NCBI RefSeq assembly: GCF_024166365.1
Contig: NC_064819.1
Location: 153,518,293-153,582,292 of the forward strand
Direction of reading: 5' to 3'
From: Elephas maximus indicus
Lineage: Eukaryota > Chordata > Mammalia > Proboscidea > Elephantidae
Length of the DNA: 64,000 nucleotides
Shown here: positions 34,601 to 46,900 of the stretch, one piece after another
How positions within the stretch are numbered: the first letter of the stretch is position 1
How the letters are laid out: each line of letters opens with the position of its first letter
Notes under the pieces: generated by a model
What the model was told of the DNA's origin: nothing
What the model saw: only the letters and a program-made list of their open reading frames with translations
Databases searched by the model: none
Translations under genes and position numbers: made by a program

Positions 34601-34870
34601 ATGGATAGTTGTGGTAGGGGGCAAAGGTGGGGAGATGGTGTCAGGAAGTGTGTTTGACTGAACCTTGGGGCTTTTTAAATTGGATAGTGAGTGATGGGAC
34701 TAGAAAGGCAGGTGATGGTGTATATCAAGTTAAGAGGTTTTTTTTTATTCACTAGATGTTGGGAAGTAATGGAAAGTTTTTGAGCAGGAAGTAATCAGTA
34801 GGATTGGTTTAGAAGAACTAACCAGCAGTTGTGTGTAGCATGTAGTTGGAATCGGGAGACATTTAGGTAG

Positions 34871-35468
34871 TGTTACAAATTGAATTGTGTCCCCCCAAAA
34901 ATATGTGTTGTAAATCCTACTCTACCTGTGGTTATAATCCCATTTGGGAATAGGATTTTCTTTGTTATATTCATGAAGCAGTATTAAAACCCCAAAAAAA
35001 GTGTAGACCAAAAAACCCATTGCCATCAAGTTCATTCTGACCCATAGCGACCATAGAGGGCAGAGTAGAACTGCCCCATAGGGTTTCCAAGGAGTGACTG
35101 GTGGATTTGAATTGCCCATCTTTTGGTTAGCAGCCGTATCACTTAACCAGTGCATCACCAGGGCTCCAAGTTAGTGTAGGGAGTGTGTTAAGTCAATCTC
35201 TTTTGAGATTTAAAAGAGTAGATTAAGCAAGCATCAAAAGAGCACAGATGGGGGAAGATAGATGCCACACCACATGAAACCTCCAAGGAACCAAGAGAAC
35301 AAAGCTGAAAAGAGACAAGGACCTTCCCCCAGAGCCAAAAAGAAAGCCTCCCCCTAGAGCTGATGCCCTGAGTTCAAACTTCTAGCCTCCTAATCTGAGA
35401 AAATACATTTCTTTTAAAGCCACCCACTTGTGGCATTTCTGTAACAGCAGCACTAGATAACTACGACA
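34871..35468 (+). repeat. solitary LTR-like repeat interrupted by AfroSINE
   Basis: Starts TGTTACAAATTGAATTGTG and ends AACTACGACA, with GTAG on both flanks. The right part (CTAGCCTCCTAATCTGAG, AAAGCCACCCACTTGTGG) is the reverse complement of the left end of the repeat at 33134, so they are related. MaLR-like. Confidence 0.7.
35008..35167 (-). repeat. AfroSINE
   Basis: Minus copy inside the LTR-like repeat; ends CACCAGGGCTCC. Confidence 0.94.
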
Positions 35469-36469
35469 GTAGCTATAGTGGTGACCTGAAACAAATTGAA
35501 ATGGAAAGGAGCGGGGATAGATGGGATATTACGGAATGTCAGTGCTACTTAAAAAAGCAGAGATGTCAGGGGGTGAGCAGATGTTGATGGATCTTTTAGT
35601 TTCTTTGTTTTGAACTTGGTGGGTTTGTGCTTACAGGAATGTGTTTATTAAGTTTTAGCATCTTGTTGCTGACTTTTGTATTTTAGTACAAGCAGTTCAT
35701 GGTTTTTAAGCACTCTGAAGGGGCAGTAGAAGAGTGTAGATCTGATCTGGTACTCCTACTTCTTGTGGCAATACTTGCTCACCCACTATCACCCACCTCC
35801 GCCTTGTTTTTGCTCAGCAATTGTTCAACGCAAGGAGATACCTTTTGCTTTTGCAGTTGTAGAAAATAAGGTGCCAGTGCCCAGGAGTTCATCATCTTAG
35901 GAGAGTGTTGTGGGGAAACAGCTTTCACCAACACCTCCTACAACAAAGAGATTTTTATTGTGACATAATAAAAACAAGTTGGGAAATGGGCTGCAAGCAC
36001 TCTGGCTATGAACAGACCAAAATACAACAAAGTACAATCTTTAAATGTTTTTAATACAATTTTGACAGGTGCCGATTCATTATAAGTAAATTACTTACAG
36101 ACTATGATTTGTTAAAGACAAAGAACTAATATCATGATTGGATGACCTTTTCCTTTTCTAACAATTTGGTTTCTGGGCTCAGGGTATCATATAATGGTAA
36201 TTTTTTATTTGATATGTGGGCTACATACAATATTGGATAGATTTTTAACTCATTTCCTGAGGTAAATCATTATTTAGTTTTGGTATGTATGTCCACTGTC
36301 AGTTGAACTGGTTAGAGCACTCTGTCCCACTCGTTTGATGCAGTTTCCTATTGTTTTAAGCTTTTCAGATTCTGACAGACAAGGTGGTCTCTTGTGGTTA
36401 TGGCCTTCTGTGATTAGGTTAACCCTTTATCAAAAGTATTCAAATACGTTTTTATTAGTGCCCACTTGT
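35469..36469. other. intron 1 sequence, little recognised
   Basis: The first ~100 bases look like L2 remnant; the rest is unrecognised, without open frame or RNA. Confidence 0.4.
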
Positions 36470-36718
36470 TGTTGTTATTGTTAGGTGCTGTCCACATGGT
36501 TTCAACTCATAGTGACCCTGTGTACAACAGAACAAAATACTGCCCAGTCTTACACTATCTTCACAATCATTGTTATGCTTAAGCCCGTGGTTGCAGCCAC
36601 TGTGTCATTCTATCTCATTGAGAGTCTTCCTCTTTTTCGCTGACCTCCTACTTTACCAACCATGATGTCCTTGTCTGGGGTCTGGTCCCTCCTGATAACA
36701 TGTCCAGAGTACATTTAT
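36470..36718 (-). repeat. RTE-clade LINE, 3' end
   Basis: TTGTTGTTATTGTTAGGTGCTG is the RTE tail in complement, followed by the same 3' UTR order as at 6230 and 42175; truncated at about 36718. Confidence 0.88.
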
Positions 36719-36819
36719 AATGAGTTATGTGTTGAAATTGTAATAACCACAGCTCTGTGTCTTTAGGCCTATACTTTTCTTGGTAAACGAGACTAAGTGG
36801 GCTTTGAGTTGAGGGCCTG

Positions 36820-37186
36820 TGGGATCTTTTTTTTTTTTTTTAATTTTATTGTGTTTTAGGTGAAAGTTTGCAGGGTAAATTAGTTTCTCATTCAGAGATT
36901 TATACACAGATTGTTTGATGGCATTGGTTGCAGTCCCCGCAATTTGTCAACACTCTCTTCATTTCCCTTTCCACCTCAAGTTCCCTGTGTCCATTTGCCC
37001 GGTTTTTCTGTCCCTGCTTTCTCATCTTTGTCTTTGGGCAGGTGTTGTCCCTTTAGTTTTGTATACTTGATTGAACTAAGAAGCATGTTTCTCATGTGTG
37101 TTACCACCTAATCTTTGGCAGAAAAGTGGACTTTGGGCGTGGCTTCAGTTCTGAGTTACCAGGGTGTGGGGGGGGCTGTAGTCTCG
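36820..37186 (-). repeat. L1 3' end
   Basis: Poly-T at 36823, then the complement of the L1 3' UTR (GTGTTTTAGGTGAAAGTTTGC to GTTCTGAGTTACCAGGG). Confidence 0.88.
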
Positions 37187-37204
37187 GGGTAAACAAATAA
37201 TTTC

Positions 37205-38040
37205 TTTTATAAGGATCAGCGCAGAGCTGATTCCTATGAGGCAGAGGTTAAAGATGTCCCAAATGTTCAACTTTTTCAAGCTGCTGTACCACTCCATCTC
37301 TAACATCAACTGGTCCCTTTCCCCTCAGCACTCGTTCCCCCCACCCCTGTCTTTGAGTTCTCTAGTTCTCTGATTTGCTGCAGTGTCTTACAGAACTCAC
37401 GAACTGTATAAAGAAAGTAGCTTACATGGTTGTGGAGGCTAACACGTCCCAAATTCGTGGGTCAGGCATAGGCTTCTCCCGATTCATGTGGCTGCAGGGT
37501 CTGATGAACCCAGACTGGCAGTTCAGATCACAGGCTGTTGGCTCACAAGGCTGCAGAAACTGGCGAATCAGGTCACAGGATAGGTCCCCAGCTCAAGGAG
37601 CTATAGAAGCAGGCGAAGGATCGGCAGGTCAGACAGTAAGCCTCTGGCTTAAGTTCTAAGAACCAGATGTCATTTGATCACGAACGGACATGGGAGCAGA
37701 TGCAGAGAAAGTGAGCCTTGCCAGAATACACACATAAATCTTAGATGCAGGGTGCGCCCCAGAGAAAGGCATAACTTTAGTAAGGGTGAGACTTGAGTCA
37801 TGTCCTCCTGCAAGGCTGCCACCCAAGACACACACTACATCAGTCTTGCCTCATCAACATGTAGAGGTCAGGATCCACAAAACATAAAATGGAGAACAAC
37901 CATACAACATTGGGAATCGTGACCTAGCCAAGTTGACACATAACCCCAACCATCACAGGTTCCATATACCTTATTTACATATAGTCCCACTCAGTCATTG
38001 AATGTGAGTCACAAAGACCATAGCTAGAATGGCCGTATTA
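37205..38040. repeat. LTR-like repeat, copy 2
   Basis: Same family as 9520-10692: GATCAGCGCAGAGCTG, GTTAAAGATGTCC, GCTGCTGTACCACT, CTTATTTACATATAGTCCC and GTGAGTCACAAAGAC. It also contains AATCGTGACCTAGCCAAGTTG, the module shared with the repeat at 33134. Confidence 0.6.
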
Positions 38041-38049
38041 AGTAATTCA

Positions 38050-40945
38050 TTGCACTGCACAAGAAGATTTTGGAAACTTCATCTGCTGATGTGGCATGAC
38101 TTAAAATGAGAAGGAACAGCTGCAAACATCCATTAATAATAGGAATGTGGAATGTATGAAGTGTAAGTCTAGGAAAAATGGAAATGGTCAAAAATGAAAT
38201 GGAATGCATGAAGATCTATATCCTAGGTATTAGTGAGCTGAAATGGACTGGTATTGGCCATTTTGAATCGGGCAATCATATGGTCTATGCTGGAGATGAC
38301 AAACTGAAGAGGAACAGCATCATATTCATCGTCAAAAATAACATTTCAAGACCTATCTTGAAGTACAGTGCTGTCAGTGATAGGATAATATCCACATGCC
38401 TACACAGGAGACCAGTTAATATGACTATTCAAATTTACTCACCACGACTAAGGCCAAAGATGAAGAAATTGAAGATTTTTACCAGCTTCTGTAGTCTGAA
38501 ATTGATCAGACTTGCAGTTAAGGTACATTCATAATTACTGGTGATCGGAATGTGAAAGTTGGAAACAAAGAAGAAACAATAGTTGGAAAATATGGCCTTG
38601 GCGATAGAAACGATGCCGAGATCACATAATAGAATTTTGCAAGACCAATGACTTCTTCGTTGCAAATACCTCATTTTCAACAACAAAAATGATGACTATT
38701 TTTTTTTATACACATGGATCTTGCCAGATGGAACACACAGGAATCAAACTGACTATACCTGTGGAAATAGACGATGGAAACGCTCAGTATTACCAGTCAG
38801 AACAAGGCCAGGGTCCGACTGTGGAACAGATCATCAGTTGTGCATTTCCAAGTTCAAGTTGAAACTGATGAAAATTAGAACAAGTCCACAAGAGCCAAAG
38901 TATGACCTTGAGTATATCCCATCTGAATTTAGAGACTACCTCAAGAATGGATTTGACACATTGAACACTAATGACCGAAGACCAAACGAGTTGTGGAATG
39001 TCATCATGGACCTCATACATGAAACAAGAGATCATTAAAAAGACAGGAAGAAAGAAAAGACCAAAATAGATGTCAGAATAGACTCTGAAACTTGCTCTTG
39101 AATGTTGAGTAGCTAATACAAAAGAAAGAAATGATAAAGTAAAAGAGCCGAACAGAAGATTTCAAAAGGAGGCATGAGAAGACCAAGTATTTTAATGAAA
39201 GGTGCAAAGACCTGGAGTTAAAAAACCAAAAGAGAAGAATATGCTTGGCATTTCTCAAGCTGAGAGAGCTAAAGAAAAAAATTGAAGCCTTGAGTTGCAA
39301 TATTGAAGGATTCTAAGGGGAAAATATTGAAAGATGTAGGAAGCATCAAAAGAAGATGGAAGAAATACACAGAGTCACTATACCAAAAAGAATTGGTTGA
39401 CATTCAGCCATTTCAGGAGGTTGCATATGATCAAGAACTGATGGTACTAAAGGAAGAGGTCCAAACTGGACTGAAGGCATTGGCGAAAAACAAGGCTCCA
39501 GGAATTGACAGAATACTAATTGAGATGTTTCAACAAGCAGATGCAGTACTGGAAGTGCAACTCGCCTATATCAAGAAATTTGGAAGGCAACTACCTGGCC
39601 AACTGACTGGAAAAAATCTATATTTATGCCTGTTCCCAAGAAAGGTAATTCAACTGAATGTGGAAATTATTGAACAATATCATTAGTATCACATACAAAT
39701 AAAATTTTGCTGAAGATCATTCAAAAGCAGTTGCAGCAGTACATCTACAGGTAACTACCAGAAATTCAAACTGGATTCAGAAGAGGATATGGAACAAGGG
39801 ATGTCACTGCTGATGTCAGATGGATCTGGCTGAAAGCAGAGAATACCAGAAGGATGTTTACCTGTGTTTTATTGACTATGCAAGGGCATTTGACTGTGTG
39901 GATCATAACAAATTATGGATAACGTTGCAAAGAATGTGAATTCTAGAACACTTAATTGTGCTCATGTGGAACCTGTACATAGACAAAGAGGCAGTCGTTC
40001 AGACAAAACAAGGGGATACTGTGTGGTTTAAAGTCAAGAAAGGTGTGTGTCAGGGTTGTATCTTTTCACCATACCTATTCCGTCTGTATGCTAAGGAAAT
40101 AATCCGAGAAGCTGAACTCTGAAGAATGGCGCACCAGGATTGGAGGAAGACTCATTAACAACCTGCGATATGCAGATGACACAACCCTGCTTGCTGAAAG
40201 TGAAGAGGACTTGAGGCACTTACTGATGAATGGTGATCAAAGACTACAGCCTTTAGTATGGATGACATCTCAACATCAAGAAAACAAAAAAACTCACAAC
40301 TGAGCCGATAAGAAATATCATGATAAACATAGAAAATATTGAAATTGCCAAGGATTTCATTTTGCTTGGATCCATGGAAGCAGCAGTCAAGAAATCAAAT
40401 GATGTATTGCATTGGACAAATCTGCTGCAAAAAACCTCTTTGAAGTGTTAAAAAGCCAAGATGTTACTTTGAGGACCAAGATGCGTCTTACCCAAGCCAT
40501 GGTATTTTCGATTGCATCATATGCATGTGAAAGCTGGATGGTGAATAAGGAAGACTGAAGAAAAATTGATGCCTTTGAATTATGCTGTTGGTGAGGAATA
40601 CTGAAGGTATCATGGACTGCCAGAAGAAGGAACAAATCTGTCCTGGAAGAAGTACAGCCAGATTACTCCTGGAAGCAAGGATGGCGAGACTTTGTCTCAC
40701 ATACTTTGGACATGTTACCAGTAGGGACCAGTCTCTGGTGAAGGACATCATGCTTGGTAAAGGAGATGGTTGTTGAAAAAGAGAAGGAACCTTGATGAGA
40801 TGGATTGACCCAGTGTTGGCAATGATGGGCTGAGACATGGCAACAATTGTGAGGATGGTGCAGAATCGGGCAGTGTTTTGTTCTGTTGTACATTGGGTCA
40901 CTATAAGCTGGAACCAAGTCAATGGCACCTAACATAACTAACAGT
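38050..40945 (+). mobile_element. near full-length RTE-clade LINE (decayed)
   Basis: Apurinic-endonuclease pieces come first (38178-38534, with ILGISELKWTGIGHFES; 38721-39038, with the RTRPGSDCGTDHQL-type end). Reverse-transcriptase pieces follow (39303-39686, NKAPGIDRI; around 40030 VCQGC; around 40170 YADDTTLLAES). The frame is interrupted by many stops. The tail ends near 40945 in CACCTAACATAAC. Compared with a usual length of about 3.2 kb, only the first few hundred bases are missing. Confidence 0.93.
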
Positions 40946-41214
40946 ATCTTGGGGCCTTCTTAGGCGTAAAATAGAACTCTAAATCGTGGACTTAAAGGTG
41001 TATTTTTTTCTAGTTGAGTCTGTTTTGGCCGATATCCTGGTTTATTCAGCAAAGATTTACTTTCGTGTATGTGTATTTGGTGCTGGAAATAGAGATTTAT
41101 AAAACCCGATCCCTGCCTTTAGATTGCCCTTAATCTTAACTGTGCTGTCTAGTACAGTAGCTACTAGCCACATGTGTCTACTGTAATTAAGATTTTAAAG
41201 TTGGATCCTCAGTG
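40946..41214. other. intron 1 sequence, nothing recognised
   Basis: No repeat or exon recognised. Confidence 0.5.
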
Positions 41215-41640
41215 TGGTAGGCCAAATAATACCTCCCCCTGCCCCATGTCCGTATTCTAATCCGTGAATATATTACCTTACATGGCAAAGGGACTTTTTG
41301 GATGTTATCTTCTGAAGGATTTTGAGATGGGAAGATTATCTTGGATTGTCTGGGTAAACTCAGTGTAGTCACAAGGGTCCTCATAAGAAGGAAGCAGGAC
41401 AAGAGTCCGAAAAGGCAATCTGATGATGGAAGTAGAGGGAGATAGAAGGAAATCTTGTGGTAAAAGCAGAGGTTAAAGAGAGAAGATGCTGTGCTGTTGG
41501 CTTTGAAGGCAGACCTACCAGCCAAGCAATGTTGGCAGCCTTTAGAAACTGGAAAAGGCAAGGGAACTGATTCTACCATAAAGCCTCCAGAAGGAAAACA
41601 GTCCTGCTGACACCTTGATTTTAGGCTAGTGAGATTACTT
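41215..41640 (+). repeat. solitary LTR-like repeat (MaLR type)
   Basis: GTGAATATATTACCTTACATGG, CACAAGGGTCCTCATAAG, CTGGAAAAGGCAAGGGAACTG and GACACCTTGATTTTAG are in the order of an old mammalian MaLR-like LTR. Confidence 0.7.
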
Positions 41641-42060
41641 AAAAATCTTATTTTGGTAAAATACCTATAACATAAAATTTGCCATTTTAACCATCTTAAG
41701 TGTCCCTTTCAGTAACATTAATTACATTCACAGTGTTGTGCAGCCATCTCACCACTGTCCATTTCCAAAACTTTTTCATCATCCCAAATAGAAACTCTAT
41801 ACCCCTTAAACCATATCTGCCATTCTCCCTTCCACCTAGCCCCTAATTAATAGTAATAATTAGATTAACCTCTAATCTACTTTCTGTCTGTATGAATTTA
41901 CCTCTTTTGGATATTTCATATAAATACAATTATACAATATATATCTTTTTGTGTCTGGTGTATTTCACTTTTTAATAATGTTTTCAAGGTTCATCTGTGT
42001 GGTGACATGTATCAGAACTCTGTTTCTCTTTATAGCTGAATAATATTCTATTGTTTGTGT
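41641..42060 (-). repeat. old L1 3' end
   Basis: AAAATTTGCCATTTTAACC, GCAGCCATCTCACCACTGTC and GTTTTCAAGGTTCATC are the complement of a widespread mammalian L1 3' region; a GT microsatellite follows at 42057-42090. Confidence 0.85.
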
Positions 42061-42163
42061 TCGTGTGTGTGTGCGTGTGTGTGTGTATACAGTCATGTGC
42101 TGCATAACATCTGTTCTGGCAATGTTGAGTGTATATATGTCCGTGGTTCCATGAGGTTATAAT

Positions 42164-42865
42164 GTTGTTGTTTTTAGGTGCCGTTGAGTTGGTTCTGACT
42201 CATAGCAACCCTGTGGACTACAGAACGAAACACTGCCCATTCTTGCGCCATCCTAACAATCGTTGTTATGCTTGAGCCCGTTGTTGCAGCCATTGTGTCA
42301 ATCCATCTAGTTGAGGGTCTTCCTCTTTTTCGCTGGCCCTCTACTTTACCAAGCATAATGTCCTCCAGGGATTGATCCCTCCTGACAACGTGTCCAAAAT
42401 ATGTGAGGCATAGTCTCGCCATCCTTGCTTCTAAGGAACGTTCTGGTTGTACTTCTTCCAAGACAGATTTGTTGGCTCTTTTGGCCTTCCATGGCATATT
42501 CAATATTCTTCATCAACACCATAATTCAAAAGCATCAGTTCTTCTTCAGTCTTCCTTATTCATTGTCCAGCTTTTGCTTGCACATGAGGTGATTGATAAC
42601 ATCGTTGCCTGGGTCAAACAATCCTTAGTCTTCAAGGTGACGTCTTTGCTTTTTAACACTTCAGAGAGGTCTTTTGCAGCTGATTTGCCCAGTGCAATAC
42701 ATCATCTGATTTCTTGACTGCTGCTTCCATGGGTGTTGATTGTGGATCCAAGTAAAATGAAATCCTTGACAACTTCAGTATTTTCTCAGTATATCATGAT
42801 GTCACTCATTAGTCTGGTTGTGAGGATTTTTTTGTTTTCTTTATGTTGAGGTATAATCCATACTT
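42164..42865 (-). repeat. RTE-clade LINE, 3' end
   Basis: TTGTTGTTTTTAGGTGCCGTTG tail in complement, then 3' UTR and end of the RT frame; the frame at 42503-42174 reads LCLTYFGHVVRRDQSLEDIM. Confidence 0.9.
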
Positions 42866-42925
42866 GTAAATCCATCGGGTTTACAAGGCTATACATTTTT
42901 ACGGAAGCATACTGCCACATCTTTC

Positions 42926-43006
42926 TCTTGTGGAGTGGCTGGTGAGTTTGAACCACCAACCTTTTTCTTAGCAACTGAGCCCTTAACCACTGTGCCACCA
43001 GGGCTC
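42926..43006 (-). repeat. AfroSINE, head half only
   Basis: B-box GAGTTTGAACCACC and A-box region to CCACCAGGGCTCA, without the tail half; followed by an AT microsatellite (43010-43033). Confidence 0.85.
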
Positions 43007-43462
43007 ATACATATATATATATATATATATATGTATTTTTTTTTGAATGAACTGTCCCTGTCCTTTGCCCATGTTTCTATTAGGCCCAAGTGATTTTTTT
43101 GTATATGTGTTTCTTGTTAGTATTAATGTATGTGTTTCATGGCAGTGGTGATGTTTCTTGGCTTATTTTAGTACAAAGTTAATTTGTATTTTATTCTATT
43201 TTATAAAATCAGCATATTTACTTTTTGACATGGCTTAACCATATTAGCAAGTTTAAGATTTTCTTTTTATAGCTTTGACTTCAGCCTGAAAAATGTTAGG
43301 GCATTTTTTTTTGAAACCACAGGTCTACTTTTAAGGATGGTAAGACTGAACTCATTCAGTGTGTTCAAATTTGAAAGCTGCTGTTTAACTTAAAGCTGGG
43401 CTTCTGTTCTGAATTGTGAGGTTGATTTTAACTGTGGAATATCTTTTATTCTAATATGTTAG

Positions 43463-43486
43463 ATGGCGACTATCAAAAGGAAATAG
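43463..43486 (+). promoter_or_regulatory. seven-codon upstream ORF
   Basis: The exon's first base begins ATG GCG ACT ATC AAA AGG AAA TAG, ending four bases before the CASP8AP2 start codon. If the exon begins at 43463 as the splice site indicates, every transcript through it carries this frame. Translation is inferred. Confidence 0.6.
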
Positions 43487-43545
43487 GATCATGGCAGCAG
43501 ATGACGACAATGGTGATGGAACAAGTTTATTCGATGTCTTCTCTG
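43463..43545 (+). CDS. CASP8AP2: CASP8AP2 exon 2, start codon at 43491
   Basis: The acceptor TTCTAATATGTTAG|A opens an exon with 28 untranslated bases and then ATG at 43491 in strong context (A at -3, G at +4). The 18 codons MAADDDNGDGTSLFDVFS match the FLASH N-terminus, and the exon ends with one extra base before GTAAGA (phase 1). FLASH is a large nuclear protein of histone locus bodies. With LSM11 of the U7 snRNP it recruits the cleavage factors that process histone pre-mRNA 3' ends, and it was first named for binding caspase-8. A seven-codon upstream frame fills the leader of this exon (43463-43486). Confidence 0.96.
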
Positions 43546-44639
43546 GTAAGAGCTAGTATTTTCAGTCATTTTTCTAAATTTACTTGTTTTTTAATTACAA
43601 AATTATTTACTTACTCTTACCAACTTTTTCTCCCATACATAAATGAATTAATCCAACGAAATGCCTGCTACATAGGGAGTGCTTAGGAAACGTGAACTTT
43701 TTTGTATGATTTCAAGCCTCTAATTGTATTCAAATTAGGAATTTTGGCAATATAAATGATAATGATATTTATTGTCATATCCAGAAAAATACCAGATAGG
43801 TGTTTGTTACTCTTGAAGTTAATACTTCCAGTAAATGCAGTGATGTTTATTGTTATTCAGGGAAATTTTGTTAGAGAGCCACAATGGATGATTAATTTGA
43901 AAAAGAAGGAACCAAGACTTACTAGTAAAATAAGTTGATAATGTAGAAATATTTTTAATAATATGTAGAATGTCAGTTTCGAATCCTGCCAGGACAGTTA
44001 TTTTCTAGTTATTTTTTTCTTAATTATAATTGTGCTGTGACAACCTCATTAAATGTTTTGAGATAATAGAGATGTTTATTGACCAGAATTATGAGTACTT
44101 TTTTTTTTTTATGAGTACTGTGCTATGCATTGAAAAAAGCAGATATAAAACAGGCCCAGTAGAATTCTATTTTTGCTTAAAATATGTTTTAAAAATTGAT
44201 AGATATTAATAGATATGGAAGTGTTTACACCAAATATTGTCATCATAGCCATTCTTAGTAGTGTTATTTGTTATTTGGTGTTATTTAAGTATTTCTGCTT
44301 GTATTGATTCAGATTGTTATGCTGCTATGTAGTTACTTTTTAAAGTTTTTTCAAGTAATTTTTTTCATTGAAAAATTCTAGTCCAACAGAAAAACTGATA
44401 GTATATTGAATGTCTTTACTTTTCACCTAGATTTACAAACGGTTAAAATTTTATCACTTTTGCAGCTGTATTAATTTTGTTACTCTCATTTGCCTGAAAC
44501 AGATATTTTCAATTCTACTTATCGCCCTCAAGCCCCTGTCCACATGCATATATTCGTAGAATAGTCACATCCACAGTGTACCTTTTGCATTTTACCACTT
44601 AACATGATTTCACAAATTTTTTGATTCTGATAACATTTT

Positions 44640-45119
44640 TATTATTGTCTTTTATTAAATCTGTTTTGAAATAACTTGAAACTTACAGAAAAGTTGCAAG
44701 GATAAGAACATACACAGAACTCTTCACCCAGATTCTTCTACATTTTCCTCTCGTTGACATTTTACCCCATTGGCTTTATCGTTGTACTGTCTCCCTTTGT
44801 GTATACACGTACACACACACACAATTTTTTTTCCTGGCTTATTTGAGAATAAGTTACATACGTTATGGCCCTTTAACTCTAAATAATTCAGTGCGTATTT
44901 CATGGATGAAGATTTTCTTTTATGTAACTACAGTATAATTATTAATTTCTGTAAATTTAACACTGATACAACTTTTGTTTAATCTGCCACTTGTATTCCA
45001 GTTTTGTCAATTAACCCAATAATGTCCTTTACTGATGTGCCTGGATTTAGATCTACTGTTTTAACATTTGATTTCAGTTTTTCTCAATATTTGCATATAT
45101 TTTAGAATTCCATTTAAAT
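44640..45119. repeat. old L1 3' region
   Basis: CTTACAGAAAAGTTGCAAGG, ATTTGAGAATAAGTTACATACG and CCAATAATGTCCTTTACTG are phrases of an old mammalian L1 3' UTR; interrupted by the young L1 at 45137. Confidence 0.65.
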
Positions 45120-45136
45120 TTATATATTAGCTTTTT

Positions 45137-45592
45137 TTTTTAATAATTTTTATTGTGCTTTAAGTGAAAGTTTACAAATCAAGTCAGTCTCTCACAGAAG
45201 AACCTGTATACACCTTGCTACACACTCCCAATTACTCTCCCCCTAATGAGACAGCCCGATTTCTCCTTCCAGTCTCTCTTTTCATGTCCATTTCCCCAGC
45301 CCCTAATCCCCTCCACCCTATCATCTCCCCTCCAGGCAGGAGATGCCAACATAGTCTCAAGTGTCCACCTGATCCAAGAAGCTCACTCCTCACCAGCATC
45401 CCTCTTCAACCCATTGTCCAGTCCAATCCATGTCTGAAGAGTTGGCTTCGGGAATGGTTCCTGTCCTGGGCCAACAGAAGGTCTGGGGGCCATGACCACC
45501 GGGGTCCTTCTAGACTCAGTCAGACCATTAAGTCTGGTCTTATGAGAATTTGGGGTTTGCATCCCACTGCTCTCCTGCTTCCTCAGGGGTCC
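45137..45592 (-). mobile_element. 5'-truncated L1 (456 bp)
   Basis: The exact 17-base duplication TTATATATTAGCTTTTT (45120-45136, 45593-45609) flanks 456 bases of L1 3' UTR in complement. It closely matches the 3' ends at 18670 and 25385, so it is young. Confidence 0.95.
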
Positions 45593-45899
45593 TTATATAT
45601 TAGCTTTTTGGCTCTACTTCTTTGCATTGTGTTTTAATGGATGCTCAAAGGATTGCAATATACTTAACATTTTGTGGTCTACTTAATAGTATTGTACCTT
45701 TTTACATAAAATGTAGAATCTCATATGTATGGTTTCATTTATTCTCCATATTGCCCTTTCTGTTGTAGATGACATCTAAGCCGTAAACCCCGCAATACAA
45801 TGCTATTATTTTTACTTTAAACAGTTCTATATACCTTAAAAAAATTAGAAAAAATTAGTCTTTTATATTTACCATTTCCAGTATTCTTTGTTCTTTCTT

Positions 45900-46900
45900 G
45901 AAGATCTGAGTTTCCTCCTAATATTATTTCCTTTCAGCCTGAAGAACTTCCTTTAGAGTTTTTTATAGTGCACATCTGTTGGTGATAAATTCTTAGTTTT
46001 TATTTACTTGAAATGTCCTTATTTTGCCTTCATTCTGTTTTTTTTTTTTTTTTTGTGGTAAATATATAAGTAACAATGTTTGCCGTTTTAACAGTCTTCA
46101 CAAGGACAGTTCAGTGACATTAAATATACCCGTCATGTTGTTTGGCCATCACCGTTAACCGTTCCTGAATTTTTCCATCACCTTTAACAGAAGCTCAGTG
46201 TCCCCTAAGTTGTCTCCATTCTTGAAGGATATTTTCACTGGACATAGCTGTTATAAAATCTTTGTTAATTCCAGCATCTGGGATTTGTTCTTCATTAGGT
46301 ACTCTTTCCTCTTGATAATGAATTAATGTTTTTCCGTTTCTTCGTGTGTGCGTAATTTTAAATTGTGCTCTGGATATTGTCAATGTTATAGAGACACTAG
46401 ATTCTGTTTTATTCCTCAGAAGAGTGTTGTTTTTTAATTTTAGCATGTATTTAACTTGGGTGAACTCTGACTTATGTCTCCTTTGCAGTGAATAGCAGCT
46501 GAAATCTATTCAATTATTTCAGCTTTAGCTGGGCTTTTTCAAATTCTACCCTTTACTTTTATAGTATTTGGGGGTCACAGAGAGATTTGATCAGAATTTA
46601 GAGAATTGTGGCTCTCTGGATTTCCTTTCTCACTTTCTAGTTGCTTTTATCATCCCAAAGACTTTCCTCTGGTTTTTCAAGCTGTTAGAATTGGAAGTTA
46701 CCATCTGAGTTTTCACTGTTCTGTGTGGCCCCAACTAAAAGCTCTAATAAAGGGGAGGTGGGAACTCACCTGTGCTGTTTTCTTCTTTCAGGTGTTGGCT
46801 CCCCTCCAGTTTCTAACTGATTTTCGTTGCTCTCTAGTTCCTCAGATAGCTTTTAAATATTTTGTTTAGAGTTCATAGTTATTATCTGCAGATAATTGGT
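45900..46900 (-). repeat. old L1 sequence interrupted by a short L1 3' end
   Basis: Text such as ATTCTTGAAGGATATTTTCACTGG and GCTCTGGATATTGTCAATG belongs to old L1. The segment 46036-46205 begins with poly-T and is a separate L1 3' end. Confidence 0.6.

Larger units (their letters stand above)
22495..43462 (+). other. CASP8AP2: CASP8AP2 intron 1
   Basis: About 21 kb between the exon 1 donor and the acceptor TTCTAATATGTTAG. It is filled with transposons (listed separately), the largest being a full-length antisense L1. The first 800 bases (to about 23300) are GC-rich, unique promoter-flanking sequence; 23501-23892 shows nothing recognised. I see no further non-coding exon but cannot exclude one. 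Confidence 0.75.

Noticed and set aside
38178-39686. Plus-strand frames with endonuclease/RT similarity
   Set aside because: Remnants of one RTE LINE with many stops.
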